From Piscirickettsiaceae bacterium (GTDB lineage Bacteria > Pseudomonadota > Gammaproteobacteria > Nitrosococcales > Methylophagaceae): a DNA stretch of 64,000 bases. The stretch is from assembly GCA_024685975.1 (NCBI GenBank), contig JAIBDZ010000008.1:1-64000 (forward strand), given 5' to 3'. The position numbers were made by a program, and so were the translations under genes. Under the pieces are notes generated by a model. The model did not search any database and was not told the origin of the DNA. It saw only the letters and a program-made list of their open reading frames with translations. Shown here one piece after another: positions 30,474 through 41,947 of the stretch (position 1 is its first letter; each line of letters begins with the position of its first letter).

Positions 30474-31625
30474 ATGATAACGACAACAATGAATAAAACA
30501 CGTAGTCCGATAGCGATGCAATGGTCATGGTGGTTATTGATGGCATTAGCCGCTGGGCTGCTGTTTATGATGTATGGCTCCATATTGGATGGTTATGAGA
30601 TTGGCATTGTTATCTTCAGTGCTGCTATGTTGGGTTGGATGGGCCAGAACTGGCCAGGTTTTAGAGTGCATATTGCTGTGACGACGGCACTTAGTCTGAT
30701 AGCCGTACAGATCTACGGCAATGATTTATCGGCCGGAGACAGTCAGTTCTTCTTAAATTATATTTTGTCTAGTCAGTCTGCCATTATGTGGATGAGTGCG
30801 TTGTTTGTGATGGCAACGGTGGCTTATTTTGCCGCATTATTTGCGCGTTCTGAGTTTGTCGGTAAGGTCGGCTCGGCATTGACATGGTCCGGTGTGACGA
30901 TGGGTCTAGTGGGCTTGATGGTACGGTGGCGCGAATCTTATTTGATTAGCCATGATGTAGGCCATATTCCTGTTAGTAATTTGTATGAAGTGTTTATTTT
31001 ATTTGCAGTTATTACGGGTTTAATTTACTTATTCTATGAACGTCGCTATCAGACCCGTGCGATGGGTGGTTTTGTTTTATTGGTGATCAGCGCCTCAGTT
31101 GGGTTTATCTTATGGTATGCCTTTGATCGTAACGCTGCTGAAATCCAACCGTTAGTGCCTGCTCTACAAAGTTATTGGATGAAAATCCATGTTCCAGCTA
31201 ATTTCGTGGGTTATGGTGCTTTTGCTATGGCGGCAATGATTGGGGTGGCCTATTTGTTAACGTCATCGCTTCAGAAAAGAAATGAACAGAGCAGTTTCGC
31301 TGCCGTTATGCCTGAATTAGGCGTGATGGAAGACGTGATGTATAAAGCGATTGCGTTAGGATTTGCCTTTTTCACTGTTGCGACCATCTTAGGTGCGTTA
31401 TGGGCGGCAGAAGCATGGGGCGGTTATTGGTCATGGGATCCAAAAGAAACGTGGGCGCTCATTGTATGGCTGAATTATGCCGCTTGGTTGCATATGCGAA
31501 TGATTAAAGGCTGGCATGGTCGACCAATGGCTTGGTGGGCAGTGATTGGATTGTTTGTGACATTGTTTGCCTTTTTAGGCGTGAATATGTTTTTAGGTGG
31601 TTTACACTCTTACGGTGAACTGTAA
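30474..31625 (+). CDS. ccsA: CcsA (CcsB), System II haem-handling protein
   Basis: Polytopic membrane protein (383 residues) with the tryptophan-rich WWD haem-binding motif WGGYWSWDPKETWALIVW near residues 317-334 and flanking conserved histidines (VPANF region, LHMRM and GGLHSYG at the C-terminus). It forms the haem channel and synthetase with ResB in System II maturation. It lies between resB and dsbA, consistent with one maturation operon. Confidence 0.93.
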   Translation: MITTTMNKTRSPIAMQWSWWLLMALAAGLLFMMYGSILDGYEIGIVIFSAAMLGWMGQNWPGFRVHIAVTTALSLIAVQIYGNDLSAGDSQFFLNYILSSQSAIMWMSALFVMATVAYFAALFARSEFVGKVGSALTWSGVTMGLVGLMVRWRESYLISHDVGHIPVSNLYEVFILFAVITGLIYLFYERRYQTRAMGGFVLLVISASVGFILWYAFDRNAAEIQPLVPALQSYWMKIHVPANFVGYGAFAMAAMIGVAYLLTSSLQKRNEQSSFAAVMPELGVMEDVMYKAIALGFAFFTVATILGALWAAEAWGGYWSWDPKETWALIVWLNYAAWLHMRMIKGWHGRPMAWWAVIGLFVTLFAFLGVNMFLGGLHSYGEL

Positions 31626-31649
31626 ATAATAGCTAAAGGAATAAGGTTT

Positions 31650-32282
31650 ATGATGAATATAATAATAAAAACAGCACTATTGTCATTGTTTGTATTATCA
31701 GCAAGTGCCGCAAAAGCAATTCCCCTTGCTTATGTGCAAGGTCAACATTATCAAGCAACGCAGTCTTTAGTGCCTGTTAATGAAGAAACAAAACCTGAAG
31801 TCGTCGAGCTGTTTATGTATACCTGTCCTCATTGTTATCACCTAGAGCCTGAAGTAGAAGATTGGAAACGTGCGGTTGGTGATAGCGTGAATTTTGTTCA
31901 AATGCCTGCTGTGTTTGGCCCTAAGCAAAAACCGTTAGCTTCGGCATTTTATGCAGCAAAAGCGATGGGCGTTCATGAAAAATTACATCCGTTATTGTTT
32001 GATGCTATTCATGAAGAAGGCATGAGACTTGATTCAAATAAAGCGATTTTAGATTATGTGGCATCACAAGGTATCGACCGCGCTAGCTTTGAAAAAATGA
32101 TGACCTCTTTTACGGTAAAAACTAAAGTGAAAAAAGCGGCGGTTTATACCTCGATGTCTGGCGTCGGAGGTGTTCCTTCGTTTGTCGTGAATGGTCGATA
32201 TTTCTCTAGCGGCCCTATGGCTGGCAGTATTGAAGATCTCTTCAATGTCGTTGATTTTCTAGTTGATCAAAACGCGCGATAG
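31650..32282 (+). CDS. dsbA: DsbA, periplasmic thiol:disulfide interchange protein
   Basis: Thioredoxin-fold oxidase introducing disulfides into exported proteins (210 residues). Signal peptide about residues 1-23; active site C59-P-H-C62 in FMYTCPHCYHLEP; the cis-proline loop is GVGGVPSFVVNG. The start may be either ATG of the ATGATG at 31650. Its place after ccsA suggests it keeps disulfide balance linked to apocytochrome maturation. Confidence 0.95.
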   Translation: MMNIIIKTALLSLFVLSASAAKAIPLAYVQGQHYQATQSLVPVNEETKPEVVELFMYTCPHCYHLEPEVEDWKRAVGDSVNFVQMPAVFGPKQKPLASAFYAAKAMGVHEKLHPLLFDAIHEEGMRLDSNKAILDYVASQGIDRASFEKMMTSFTVKTKVKKAAVYTSMSGVGGVPSFVVNGRYFSSGPMAGSIEDLFNVVDFLVDQNAR

Positions 32283-32315
32283 TTCGAAGAGCCATCCTAG
32301 CGCTTTTAGTCAATG

Positions 32316-33710
32316 TTAAAGGGCGCTGGGGATCCTATTAAAAGGTGTTGTCTCGATGTGATGAGTGGGGTTGCTATGGGTGTCATAGAGCAAAATGTCA
32401 TAGTAACGCCGGATATTTTCAATGTAACGCACAGGCTCTGAACCACGAGCATACCCATTACGTGTTTGGCTATACCACTTCTTCTTTGATAAGAGAGGTA
32501 GGTGTTGTTTTACATCAGGCCAATAATCAGGGTTGAAGCCATTTTGTTGCGTGAGAATACGTGCATCTTCTAAGTGTCCTAATCCCACGTTATAGGCGGC
32601 GAGCGCCAACCATGTTCTATCCGGTTCGGTGATACGTTCTGCTAGTCGTTCTTTGAGTAAATTAAGATAACCCGCACCTGCAAAAACGCTTTGTTTAGGA
32701 TCTTCTCGATCTGCGATATTCATTTGTTTTGCTGTCGCACTGGTGATCATCATGAGGCCTTTTACCCCGGTATGTGAGACGGCTTCAGGATTCCAATGTG
32801 ATTCTTGGTAGGAGATAGCCGCGAGTAATTGCCAATCGAGATTAAACTGTTTTGCTGCTCGTTGAAAGAGTGGGCGGTATTTGGGCAATTCAGTGATAAA
32901 TTTTCGGTAAAAAGCACGGGTATCAACATAATCAAACCGACTTAAATGCCCATAATATTTGGCTAATAAGCGATCTAATTCACCATTAGTTTTAAGTTCT
33001 TCGAAAAAGTCATCAATGGCTTCATAAAGAGAGTCATCATCAGAAGGCAATATTGCCCACGCTAGTTCTTGTGGCTCTGAGATATCGAACGCAACGCGTA
33101 GCTCTGGGTAGAGGTTTTGCAGTGCGGTGACTTCATTGGAATCAGCAATGGTGTAATCAATCATTTCCAATTGAACGAGCTCTAATAGGGCGCCGCTATC
33201 AAGTTGATTATTTTCGATCCAATTGAGATCCGGATGGCTTTGTTGGTGACGTCGTAATTGTTCAGAATGGCTGCTATCAGCAACGACTTCTATTAATTTA
33301 TCACCGAGTTCTGAGAGATCTTTAGGACGATCATTTCCTTGTCGATAAACAAGTTGTTGGGTAATTTGTTGGTAGCTTGGGCCAAAGCGTAATTGTTGTT
33401 GACGTTGAGGTGTAATTGTTAAACCAGCTGTTGCGATATCAGCATGACCTTGTTGCAATAAATGGATGAGGTGTTGGAGGTTATTGGGTACTAAGACAGT
33501 TAAATCAACGCCGAGTTTATTTGCAAAACGATGAGCCAATTCATATTCAAAACCACTCTCAGATTGACCTTTATGGTGATATGACGTCGGCGTGTAACGG
33601 CCAAGAACAGTTAAAGTACCATGTTGCTTAATGTGTTCGAGTTGCGATACCTCTGCCGTTGCAGGTAACGATAAACAAAATAATGAGAGAATGAAAAGGC
33701 AGGCTTTCAC
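32316..33710 (-). CDS. mltF: MltF, membrane-bound lytic murein transglycosylase F
   Basis: Peptidoglycan-cleaving lytic transglycosylase of 464 residues. A signal sequence is followed by a solute-binding-protein family 3 domain (about 25-260, beginning LEHIKQHGTLTVLGRYTPTSYHH). The C-terminal SLT domain follows (about 275-420), with catalytic Glu in AAISYQESHWNPEA, then TGVKGLMMIT and AAYNVGLGHLEDAR. This two-domain order is that of MltF. It is convergent with dsbA; only an imperfect hairpin lies between them. Confidence 0.94.
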   Translation of the reverse strand: MKACLFILSLFCLSLPATAEVSQLEHIKQHGTLTVLGRYTPTSYHHKGQSESGFEYELAHRFANKLGVDLTVLVPNNLQHLIHLLQQGHADIATAGLTITPQRQQQLRFGPSYQQITQQLVYRQGNDRPKDLSELGDKLIEVVADSSHSEQLRRHQQSHPDLNWIENNQLDSGALLELVQLEMIDYTIADSNEVTALQNLYPELRVAFDISEPQELAWAILPSDDDSLYEAIDDFFEELKTNGELDRLLAKYYGHLSRFDYVDTRAFYRKFITELPKYRPLFQRAAKQFNLDWQLLAAISYQESHWNPEAVSHTGVKGLMMITSATAKQMNIADREDPKQSVFAGAGYLNLLKERLAERITEPDRTWLALAAYNVGLGHLEDARILTQQNGFNPDYWPDVKQHLPLLSKKKWYSQTRNGYARGSEPVRYIENIRRYYDILLYDTHSNPTHHIETTPFNRIPSAL

Positions 33711-33781
33711 ATCAGATACCTAAAAGTGGATGGCTTCATTATCGCACTTTGCTATGGTGGATAATAGCGACGGCGTACATA

Positions 33782-35498
<1,717 letters not shown>

Positions 35499-35585
35499 CG
35501 AAGTCTCTTTTTATATACGGTTTGTTTAGCGGTTATGAAGCGAGAATGATAGCATAGGCGCTTCATTTCATAATGATTAGGCTTT

Positions 35586-36500
35586 GTGATTGTGTTTCAA
35601 AAACAATTTTTGCATCCGCGTTTTTGGCTAACTTGGTTTGGCTTAGGTTTGATGCGCTTGTCTATTTACTTGCCACCTCGCTTACAGGTTTGGGCTGGGC
35701 GTTTGACGGCCTTGATTATGCGCCCGTTGACGACAGCGAGACGACGGATTGCGATACGTAATTTTGAACTGTGCTTCCCAGATTGGTCTGATGCGCAAAG
35801 ACAGGCGCTTTTAGATGCCAATATGCGCACAATGGGGATGTTACTCATTGAGACCGCGATGAGCTGGTGGGCGAGCGATAAGGCATTAGAAAAACGGGTA
35901 CGTTATGTTGGGCTGGAGCATTTAGAGGCCGGCCTAGCAGCAGGGAAAGGGGTTATTTTATTAACGGGCCACTTTACCAGCATGGAATTAGGTGGACGTT
36001 TAATTATGTTGAAAACACCTTGTTACGTCATGTTTAGAGAGCTCAAAAATCCTTTGTTTAATGAGGTGATGTTACGAGCAAGAAAATTCCATAGTGAAGG
36101 AATTGTGTTGCAAGATGACCCACGTTCGATGTTGCGGGCGTTAAGAAAGAATAAAGTGGTTTGGTATGCACCGGATCAGGATTTTGGTCGACGCCTGAGT
36201 GTGTTTGTAAAATTCTTTGGTGTGACTGCTGCAACAGTACCAGCAACGGCGAGAATGGCTAAGATGAGTGGGGCCAAAGTGATTCCATTCGTGCCGAGAA
36301 GGGAAGCGGATGGGAGCTATACTTTAACGTTAAGTCCGGCATTGACTGACTTCCCGACAGGGGATGATGAAGTCGATGCACAACGTATTAACAATTGGGT
36401 TGAAAAAGAAGTCAGACGGACACCAGAACAATATTACTGGGTACATCGACGGTTTAAAACCCAACCTGGTGAAGGCAAAAAAGGCTTATTGTATAAATAA
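35586..36500 (+). CDS. LpxL/HtrB-family lipid A acyltransferase
   Basis: Lysophospholipid acyltransferase-type enzyme (304 residues) transferring a secondary acyl chain to Kdo2-lipid IVA. One N-terminal hydrophobic segment is followed by the catalytic H-x4-E motif in LLTGHFTSMELGG near residues 127-139. The substrate segments APDQDFG and TAATVPATARMAKMSGAKVIPFVPRR and the end segment YYWVHRRFKTQP are also present. It starts with GTG 35586. LpxL versus LpxM cannot be decided by eye. It faces waaA and ends at a bidirectional terminator before rpsI. Confidence 0.9.
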   Translation: MIVFQKQFLHPRFWLTWFGLGLMRLSIYLPPRLQVWAGRLTALIMRPLTTARRRIAIRNFELCFPDWSDAQRQALLDANMRTMGMLLIETAMSWWASDKALEKRVRYVGLEHLEAGLAAGKGVILLTGHFTSMELGGRLIMLKTPCYVMFRELKNPLFNEVMLRARKFHSEGIVLQDDPRSMLRALRKNKVVWYAPDQDFGRRLSVFVKFFGVTAATVPATARMAKMSGAKVIPFVPRREADGSYTLTLSPALTDFPTGDDEVDAQRINNWVEKEVRRTPEQYYWVHRRFKTQPGEGKKGLLYK

Positions 36501-36525
36501 GTTTTTGAGTTGATAAATAAGAGAT

Positions 36526-36557
36526 AAAAAAAAGGCCATCCGAAGATGGCCTTTTTT
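36526..36557. terminator. bidirectional terminator between the acyltransferase gene and rpsI
   Basis: A perfect stem AAAGGCCATC / GATGGCCTTT with a CGAA tetraloop is flanked by an A run on the left and a T run on the right, so it can stop transcription in both directions. It lies between two convergent genes. Confidence 0.92.
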
Positions 36558-36576
36558 ATTGAACGTTGTCTGTCGA

Positions 36577-36966
36577 TTAACGTTTTGAGAATTGAGGACG
36601 CTTACGCGCTTTGTGTAGACCAATTTTCTTACGTTCAACAGCACGAGCATCACGAGTAATGAAACCAGCTTTGCGTAATTCTGATTTTAATTCGCTGTTG
36701 TATTCAACTAATGCGCGGCTGATACCGTGACGAATCGCGCCAGCTTGACCATTATTACCGCCACCACGGACAGTAATTTTTAGATCTAAGTTATTGAGCA
36801 TATCAACAAGTTCTAATGGTTGACGAACTACCATGCGTGAAGTTTCACGACCAAAGTAATCATCTAAAGAACGTGTGTTGATGGTAATGTTACCCGTACC
36901 TGGTTTAATAAAAACTCGAGCTGTTGAGCTTTTGCGGCGGCCGGTTGCGTAATATTGTTCTGCCAT
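36577..36966 (-). CDS. rpsI: ribosomal protein S9
   Basis: Small-subunit protein uS9 (129 residues). [15 protein letters not shown] at the N-terminus, [20 protein letters not shown] in the middle and the basic tail ending [11 protein letters not shown], which reaches the ribosomal P site, are characteristic. It follows rplM by 12 bases, the universal rplM-rpsI order. Confidence 0.98.
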   Translation of the reverse strand: MAEQYYATGRRKSSTARVFIKPGTGNITINTRSLDDYFGRETSRMVVRQPLELVDMLNNLDLKITVRGGGNNGQAGAIRHGISRALVEYNSELKSELRKAGFITRDARAVERKKIGLHKARKRPQFSKR

Positions 36967-36978
36967 AATGATATCCGT

Positions 36979-37413
36979 TTAGATTTCCAGCACTTTAGGC
37001 TGTTGGGCTGTGTGTGGGTGTTGTTCGCCAGCATAAACTTTTAACTTGCTGAACATGGTGCGACCCAAAGAATTCTTTGGCAACATGCCTTTTACGGCAG
37101 TTTTGATAACGCGATCAGGTGCTTTATCAAGTTGCTTTTCTAAAGTGATAGATTTGATACCACCGACGTAACCAGTATGGTGGTAATACACTTTATTTTT
37201 CATTTTGTTACCAGAAACACGCAATTTCTCAGCGTTGATTACAACAATGTAATCACCGGTGTCGACATGCGGTGTGTAACTTGTTTTATGTTTACCACGC
37301 AAGCGACGCGCGATTTCAGTGGCCATACGGCCTAATGTTTTGCCGTTAGCGTCGACGACAAACCAGTCGCGACGTACTTCAGCAGGTTTTGCACTTAAGG
37401 TTGTTGTTTTCAT
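36979..37413 (-). CDS. rplM: ribosomal protein L13
   Basis: Large-subunit protein uL13 (144 residues). [45 protein letters not shown] and the [18 protein letters not shown] segment are standard. It is the first gene of rplM-rpsI. Confidence 0.98.
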   Translation of the reverse strand: MKTTTLSAKPAEVRRDWFVVDANGKTLGRMATEIARRLRGKHKTSYTPHVDTGDYIVVINAEKLRVSGNKMKNKVYYHHTGYVGGIKSITLEKQLDKAPDRVIKTAVKGMLPKNSLGRTMFSKLKVYAGEQHPHTAQQPKVLEI

Positions 37414-37500
37414 TCCGCAGTTCGCTCCAGAAATAACGCAGGCGGGTCAAATAAAAGAGGAGAAATGTTACGCATTCAGAGCGTTACTGTCAACTCTGTT

Positions 37501-38301
37501 TTAATTCGTAAAGAGTTGAAGCAAGACAAGTCCAAGAATGAGCCTATATACGACAAAGGGCCACATTCCCATTTTCTCAATCATTTTAAGGAAAAAGTGA
37601 ATACAGATGTAAGCACTTATAGCTGACAGCATTGTACCAGAAGTAATCGCAAACCAGTCAGTGGGAATGTTAGATTGGATTAATTCAATCATTTTCATGC
37701 CACCGGCAAGGACAATGACCGGGATGGATAATAAAAAAGAAAAGCGGGCGGCAGCTTGCCTAGATAGGCCCAGCATAAGGCCTGCGGTAATAGTAATGCC
37801 TGAACGGGATGTGCCGGGGATGAGTGCAATGGCCTGAGCTACGCCGATAAAAAGAATATCTAATAAAGTGAGCTGTTGTTCGTCGCGTTGTTGTTTGCCG
37901 CGCCAATCTGCCCAACCTAACATGACACCGAATAGTATTGTGGTGGTGGCGATCACAAGTGGGCTACGAAGATGATGCTCAATGATGTCACTGAATAATA
38001 GGCCTGCTAAACCGACAGGAATAGTGCCTAACAATACAGCCCAGGCTAAAGTGCTTTCGCCGACACGTTGTCTTTGCCCGACGGAAGCAAACCAATCGGT
38101 AGTCAATGTTGTCAAAGTGTTGCGAAAGTAAAAAATGACAGCGCTTAAGGTGCCGACATGAACGGCGACATCAAAGGCTAAGCCTTGATCTTGCCAACCT
38201 GCTAGGAGCGGCAGCAGAATTAAATGCGCTGAACTTGAGATAGGTAAAAATTCAGTTAGCCCTTGTATCAGTGCTAAAGCGATGATCTGAAGCAGGTCCA
38301 T
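37501..38301 (-). CDS. uppP: UppP/BacA, undecaprenyl-diphosphate phosphatase
   Basis: Polytopic inner-membrane phosphatase recycling the carrier lipid for peptidoglycan and O-antigen synthesis (266 residues). The two family signatures are present: QGLTEFLPISSSAHLIL near residues 14-30 and the second motif GVAQAIALIPGTSRSGITITAGL. About eight helices are visible. It stands downstream of rplM with an 87-base gap and divergent from dld. Confidence 0.96.
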   Translation of the reverse strand: MDLLQIIALALIQGLTEFLPISSSAHLILLPLLAGWQDQGLAFDVAVHVGTLSAVIFYFRNTLTTLTTDWFASVGQRQRVGESTLAWAVLLGTIPVGLAGLLFSDIIEHHLRSPLVIATTTILFGVMLGWADWRGKQQRDEQQLTLLDILFIGVAQAIALIPGTSRSGITITAGLMLGLSRQAAARFSFLLSIPVIVLAGGMKMIELIQSNIPTDWFAITSGTMLSAISAYICIHFFLKMIEKMGMWPFVVYRLILGLVLLQLFTN

Positions 38302-38437
38302 AGTCTACGAGTCATGGTTATAAAGTGGATTGGTACGCTATGTTAACAGACTTATTGACCTGTCATTTACGATATAATAGTTCGTTTGGTTCTTCTGTCA
38401 TTCAACAGGGGAAATATTAAAGAGTGATGAGGAAGCT

Positions 38438-40144
38438 ATGGCGCAAGATAATGGGTATGCCGAGTTAATTACAGCATTAACGCAGTTGGTCGGACAAGGG
38501 CAAATCTTGCTTGATAATGCCAAAATGGAACCCTATTGTAAGGGCTTTCGTTTCGGTTCAGGTGAGGCTTTGGCTGTTATTCGCCCTGAGACCTTATTAC
38601 AAATTTGGCAGGCATTACAATTATGCGTTGAGGCTGATGTTGCGGTGATTATGCAAGCCGCGAATACCGGATTAACAGGTGGCTCAACACCGAATGGCCA
38701 AGGTTATGATCGTCCGATTGTCGTGATCAATACCATGCGTATTGATCAGATCCAATTAATCGATGATGCACGGCAAATTGTCGGTCTGCCTGGGAGTACT
38801 TTGTTTGGCTTAGAAGAAACATTGGCGCCTTATGGACGCGAACCTCATTCTGTTATTGGTTCATCTTGTATCGGTGCGTCGATCGTAGGCGGAATATGTA
38901 ATAACTCGGGTGGCGCTTTAGTCCAGCGTGGGCCAGCTTATACTGAGCTATCACTCTATGCGCAGATAGATGAAAATGGCCAGTTACAATTAGTCAATAA
39001 TTTGGGCATTGATTTAGGATCATCACCAGAAGATATATTGACGAATTTACAGCAACAACAATATTCCGCTGATGCAGTACATTTTCCTGAAAAGCGTGCG
39101 TCAGATGATGAATATCATGAACGTGTGCGACAAGTTGATGCGGATACGCCATCTCGATTTAATAATGATGGTCGGCGATTACATGAGGCTTCGGGGTGTG
39201 CGGGTAAATTAGCGGTCTTTGCCGTGCGTCTTGATACTTATCCTATTGCTGAAAAACAGCAAGTATTTTATGTCGGTACCGATGATGCGAAAGTTTTGGA
39301 ACAAATGCGGCGCGATATTTTGACGTCATTTACGACTTTGCCTGTCTCGGGCGAGTATTTGCACCGAGATTGTTATGAAGTCAGTAAAAAATACGGTAAA
39401 GATACTTTTATCGTGATTGATAAATTAGGGTCGAAATATATTCCTAAAATGTTTTCTTTAAAACGTACGGTGGATCGCATTGCGGATAAGTTACCGTTAC
39501 TGCCCAAGAAAATGTCTGATCGAATGATGCAGTATATGAGCTATTTATGGCCTAATCATCTACCTAAACGGATGGAAGAATATCATCAGCAATATCAGCA
39601 TCATTGGATTTTAGAGATGAACAATGATGGTGTTGATGAGGCAAGAGCTTATTTATCTGATTTTTTTGCATCGCATCAAGGTAGTTTCTTTGAATGTACG
39701 CCCGAAGAAGGCGAAAAGGCGATTTTGCATCGTTTTGTCGCTGGTGGCGCGATAGGGCGTTATCACATTATGCATCAGAAGCGTTTAGGCGCGATGATGA
39801 CTGTCGATGTCGCGTTACGCCGGAATGAAGAAAAATGGTTTGAAGAGTTGCCACCAGAAATTGATGATTTAGTGGAAGACAAATTTTACTATGGCCATTT
39901 ATTTTGCCATGTCATGCATCAAAATTATGTGTTGAAAAAAGGCGTCGATGCTAAAGCATTAAAAGAAAAAATCCTTGCGTCTTTTGATGCGCGTGGTGCG
40001 GAGTATCCGGCTGAACACAATGTTGGGCATGAATATATGGCAAAACCTGCTTTGAAGCAGTTTTATCAGAAAATCGATCCAACAAATAGTTTTAATCCCG
40101 GTATTGGGAAAACCAGTAAATTAAAATATTGGGCTGAAAAATAA
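38438..40144 (+). CDS. dld: quinone-dependent D-lactate dehydrogenase
   Basis: FAD-containing peripheral membrane enzyme oxidising D-lactate to pyruvate and reducing quinone (568 residues). The FAD-binding domain has the segments QAANTGLTGGSTP, VGLPGSTLFGLE and GASIVGGICNNSGGALVQRG. The lactate-binding and membrane-association region follows (EYLHRDCYEVSKKYGKDTF, lysine/arginine-rich helices around 340-400). The ending AEHNVGHEYMAKPALKQFYQKIDPTNSFNPGIGKTSK is typical of Dld. GAGGAAG precedes the start. It is a single gene ended by a hairpin shared with serA. Confidence 0.94.
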   Translation: MAQDNGYAELITALTQLVGQGQILLDNAKMEPYCKGFRFGSGEALAVIRPETLLQIWQALQLCVEADVAVIMQAANTGLTGGSTPNGQGYDRPIVVINTMRIDQIQLIDDARQIVGLPGSTLFGLEETLAPYGREPHSVIGSSCIGASIVGGICNNSGGALVQRGPAYTELSLYAQIDENGQLQLVNNLGIDLGSSPEDILTNLQQQQYSADAVHFPEKRASDDEYHERVRQVDADTPSRFNNDGRRLHEASGCAGKLAVFAVRLDTYPIAEKQQVFYVGTDDAKVLEQMRRDILTSFTTLPVSGEYLHRDCYEVSKKYGKDTFIVIDKLGSKYIPKMFSLKRTVDRIADKLPLLPKKMSDRMMQYMSYLWPNHLPKRMEEYHQQYQHHWILEMNNDGVDEARAYLSDFFASHQGSFFECTPEEGEKAILHRFVAGGAIGRYHIMHQKRLGAMMTVDVALRRNEEKWFEELPPEIDDLVEDKFYYGHLFCHVMHQNYVLKKGVDAKALKEKILASFDARGAEYPAEHNVGHEYMAKPALKQFYQKIDPTNSFNPGIGKTSKLKYWAEK

Positions 40145-40158
40145 TCGGGTAGTGATAT

Positions 40159-40187
40159 AAGGCCTAGCACTAAAAGCGCTAGGCCTT
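40159..40187. terminator. hairpin between convergent dld and serA
   Basis: A ten-pair perfect stem AAGGCCTAGC / GCTAGGCCTT with a nine-base loop lies between the two stop codons. T tails are short, so it is a probable but not textbook bidirectional terminator. Confidence 0.7.
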
Positions 40188-40194
40188 GATTGTA

Positions 40195-41424
40195 CTAATA
40201 TAAAACGCGTAGACGAATGGTGCCTTCAACACTATTTAGATGCTCGAATGCCAATTTTGAATCTAAGACATCTACATCAATAATGAGATAACCCACTTCA
40301 TCTCGAGTCATCATGCTTTGCGCCAGAATATTAATATTATGTTTCGCAAACAATTGGTTAACGCTTGACAATACACCGGGTTGATTATGATGAATATGTA
40401 ATAAACGGTGCGTGTTCGGCTGCTGTTGCATGGCAATTTCTGGGAAATTAACCGCTGAAATCGTACTGCCACAGCTAGCAAATTGAACAAACTTTTCAGC
40501 AACTTCTAAACCAATGTTTTCTTGTGCTTCTACTGTTGAACCACCGATATGTGGTGTCAAAATCACATTGGGTAACCCTCGAAGCGGTGATTCTAATGCT
40601 TCTTCATTAGATTTTGGTTCAACTGGGAATACGTCAATCGCGGCGCCCGCAACCTTTTTATTGGTGATGGCTTCCGCTAAAGCTTCAAGGTCAACGCAAG
40701 TGCCGCGAGCCGCATTAATGAAAATACCGCCGTCTTTCATTTGGTCAAACTGTGCTTTTGACATGATGTTTTTGGTGGTGACTAATTCGGGTACATGCAA
40801 TGACACCACATCAGATTGGCTCAGTAGTTCATGCATTGTGCCGACTTGGTTGGCATTGCCTAAAGGGAGCTTGGTGACGACATCATAATAAATGACATTC
40901 ATTCCTAAGCTTTCTGCTAAAACAGAAAGCTGTGAACCGATACTACCGTAACCTACGATTCCTAGAGTTTTACCGCGTGCTTCATAAGCGTTTTTAGCGC
41001 TTTTAGGCCAGCTACCATCATGAACAGCAAAGTTCTTTTCTGGGATGCCGCGTAATAACAGGATTAATTGGCCAATAACCAGTTCCGCTACTGAGCGCGT
41101 ATTTGAGTAAGGCGCGTTAAAGACGGGAATGCCTTTATGTCTTGCCGCATCGATATCTACTTGATTAGTACCAATGCAGAAACAGCCTATCGCCGCCAAT
41201 CTATCACTGGCTTCGATGACTTTTTTAGTCAATTGAGTGCGAGAGCGAATGCCAATAAAACGAACGCCTTTAATTTTTTCAATTAAGGCATCTTCATCCA
41301 AGGCATGGGTGAGATATTCGATATTGGTGTAACCGGCTTTTTCTAATGTCGTTACTGCGTTTTGATGAACGCCTTCGAGTAATAAAAAGCGGTTCTCAGA
41401 TTTTTGTTTAGCTTGTAATTCCAT
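40195..41424 (-). CDS. serA: SerA, D-3-phosphoglycerate dehydrogenase
   Basis: First enzyme of serine synthesis, NAD+-dependent (409 residues, the same class as the Escherichia coli enzyme). The Rossmann motif GIVGYGSIGSQLSVLAESLG, the FINAARGTCVDLEALAEAI signature and the catalytic His in LTPHIGGSTVEAQENIG are present. A C-terminal ACT domain (about 335-409, HNQPGVLSSVNQLFAKHNINI) suggests feedback control by serine. The start region ELQAKQKSENRFLLLEG resembles the gammaproteobacterial form. Confidence 0.96.
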   Translation of the reverse strand: MELQAKQKSENRFLLLEGVHQNAVTTLEKAGYTNIEYLTHALDEDALIEKIKGVRFIGIRSRTQLTKKVIEASDRLAAIGCFCIGTNQVDIDAARHKGIPVFNAPYSNTRSVAELVIGQLILLLRGIPEKNFAVHDGSWPKSAKNAYEARGKTLGIVGYGSIGSQLSVLAESLGMNVIYYDVVTKLPLGNANQVGTMHELLSQSDVVSLHVPELVTTKNIMSKAQFDQMKDGGIFINAARGTCVDLEALAEAITNKKVAGAAIDVFPVEPKSNEEALESPLRGLPNVILTPHIGGSTVEAQENIGLEVAEKFVQFASCGSTISAVNFPEIAMQQQPNTHRLLHIHHNQPGVLSSVNQLFAKHNINILAQSMMTRDEVGYLIIDVDVLDSKLAFEHLNSVEGTIRLRVLY

Positions 41425-41486
41425 ATTTGCGGCAATGTATTTATGAAGGAAGAGGAAGGTGGTAAACTATTAATTATAACATATGC

Positions 41487-41831
41487 TTATTTAGGTGTGA
41501 GCGCTTGACCTTGGAAGGTTACGCCTTGCCATCCGCTATGAATAAAATTGCGGATATTTTGATGATCTGTCTTGTCTGGATGTGCTAGGACATCTTGTCG
41601 GTAATAGTCCCCAAAACAATGTAATGTTTGTTGTTCGGTCAGTTGATGTAATTGTCCGAAAGCAAGAATTTTACAAGAGCCATTGTTTTGATCGGCTGCG
41701 TTGTCTTCATTGCCATTGCGAAAAGCGGTAGGGGTAAAGTGATAATTGGCTTCTATGACTGCCATCGTGTCTGCAAAAGTAATCTGTTCTGGCTTGTCAT
41801 TAAGTTGTTGTAAAAAGGTGGTTAAATTCAT
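41487..41831 (-). CDS. HopJ-family protein
   Basis: A 114-residue protein matching the HopJ type III effector family pattern: ITFADTMAVIEANYHFTPTAFRNG near residues 17-40, then GSCKILAFGQLHQLTEQQTLHCFGDYYRQDVL and IRNFIHSGWQGVTF. The family is named from Pseudomonas syringae effectors, but it is widespread in free-living bacteria and the effector name is unlikely to reflect the function here. No secretion signal or type III genes are seen. Confidence 0.8.
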   Translation of the reverse strand: MNLTTFLQQLNDKPEQITFADTMAVIEANYHFTPTAFRNGNEDNAADQNNGSCKILAFGQLHQLTEQQTLHCFGDYYRQDVLAHPDKTDHQNIRNFIHSGWQGVTFQGQALTPK

Positions 41832-41947
41832 TTGTCGATAATCAAAAAAAATAAGATGGTGAATTATAAAGCATCTCTGGCAGAAGGTGAGAAAGTCTCA
41901 ACGCTAGGCTGGCTTATGGTTAAATTAAATTGTTGGGGGAAGTGGGC

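Noticed and set aside
32283..32340. Terminator between dsbA and mltF
   Set aside because: The candidate stem around AGCGC / GCGCT has unequal bulges and no T run, so I did not call it.
41487..41831. Calling the HopJ-family protein a type III effector
   Set aside because: There is no secretion machinery or effector signal nearby; only family resemblance supports the name.
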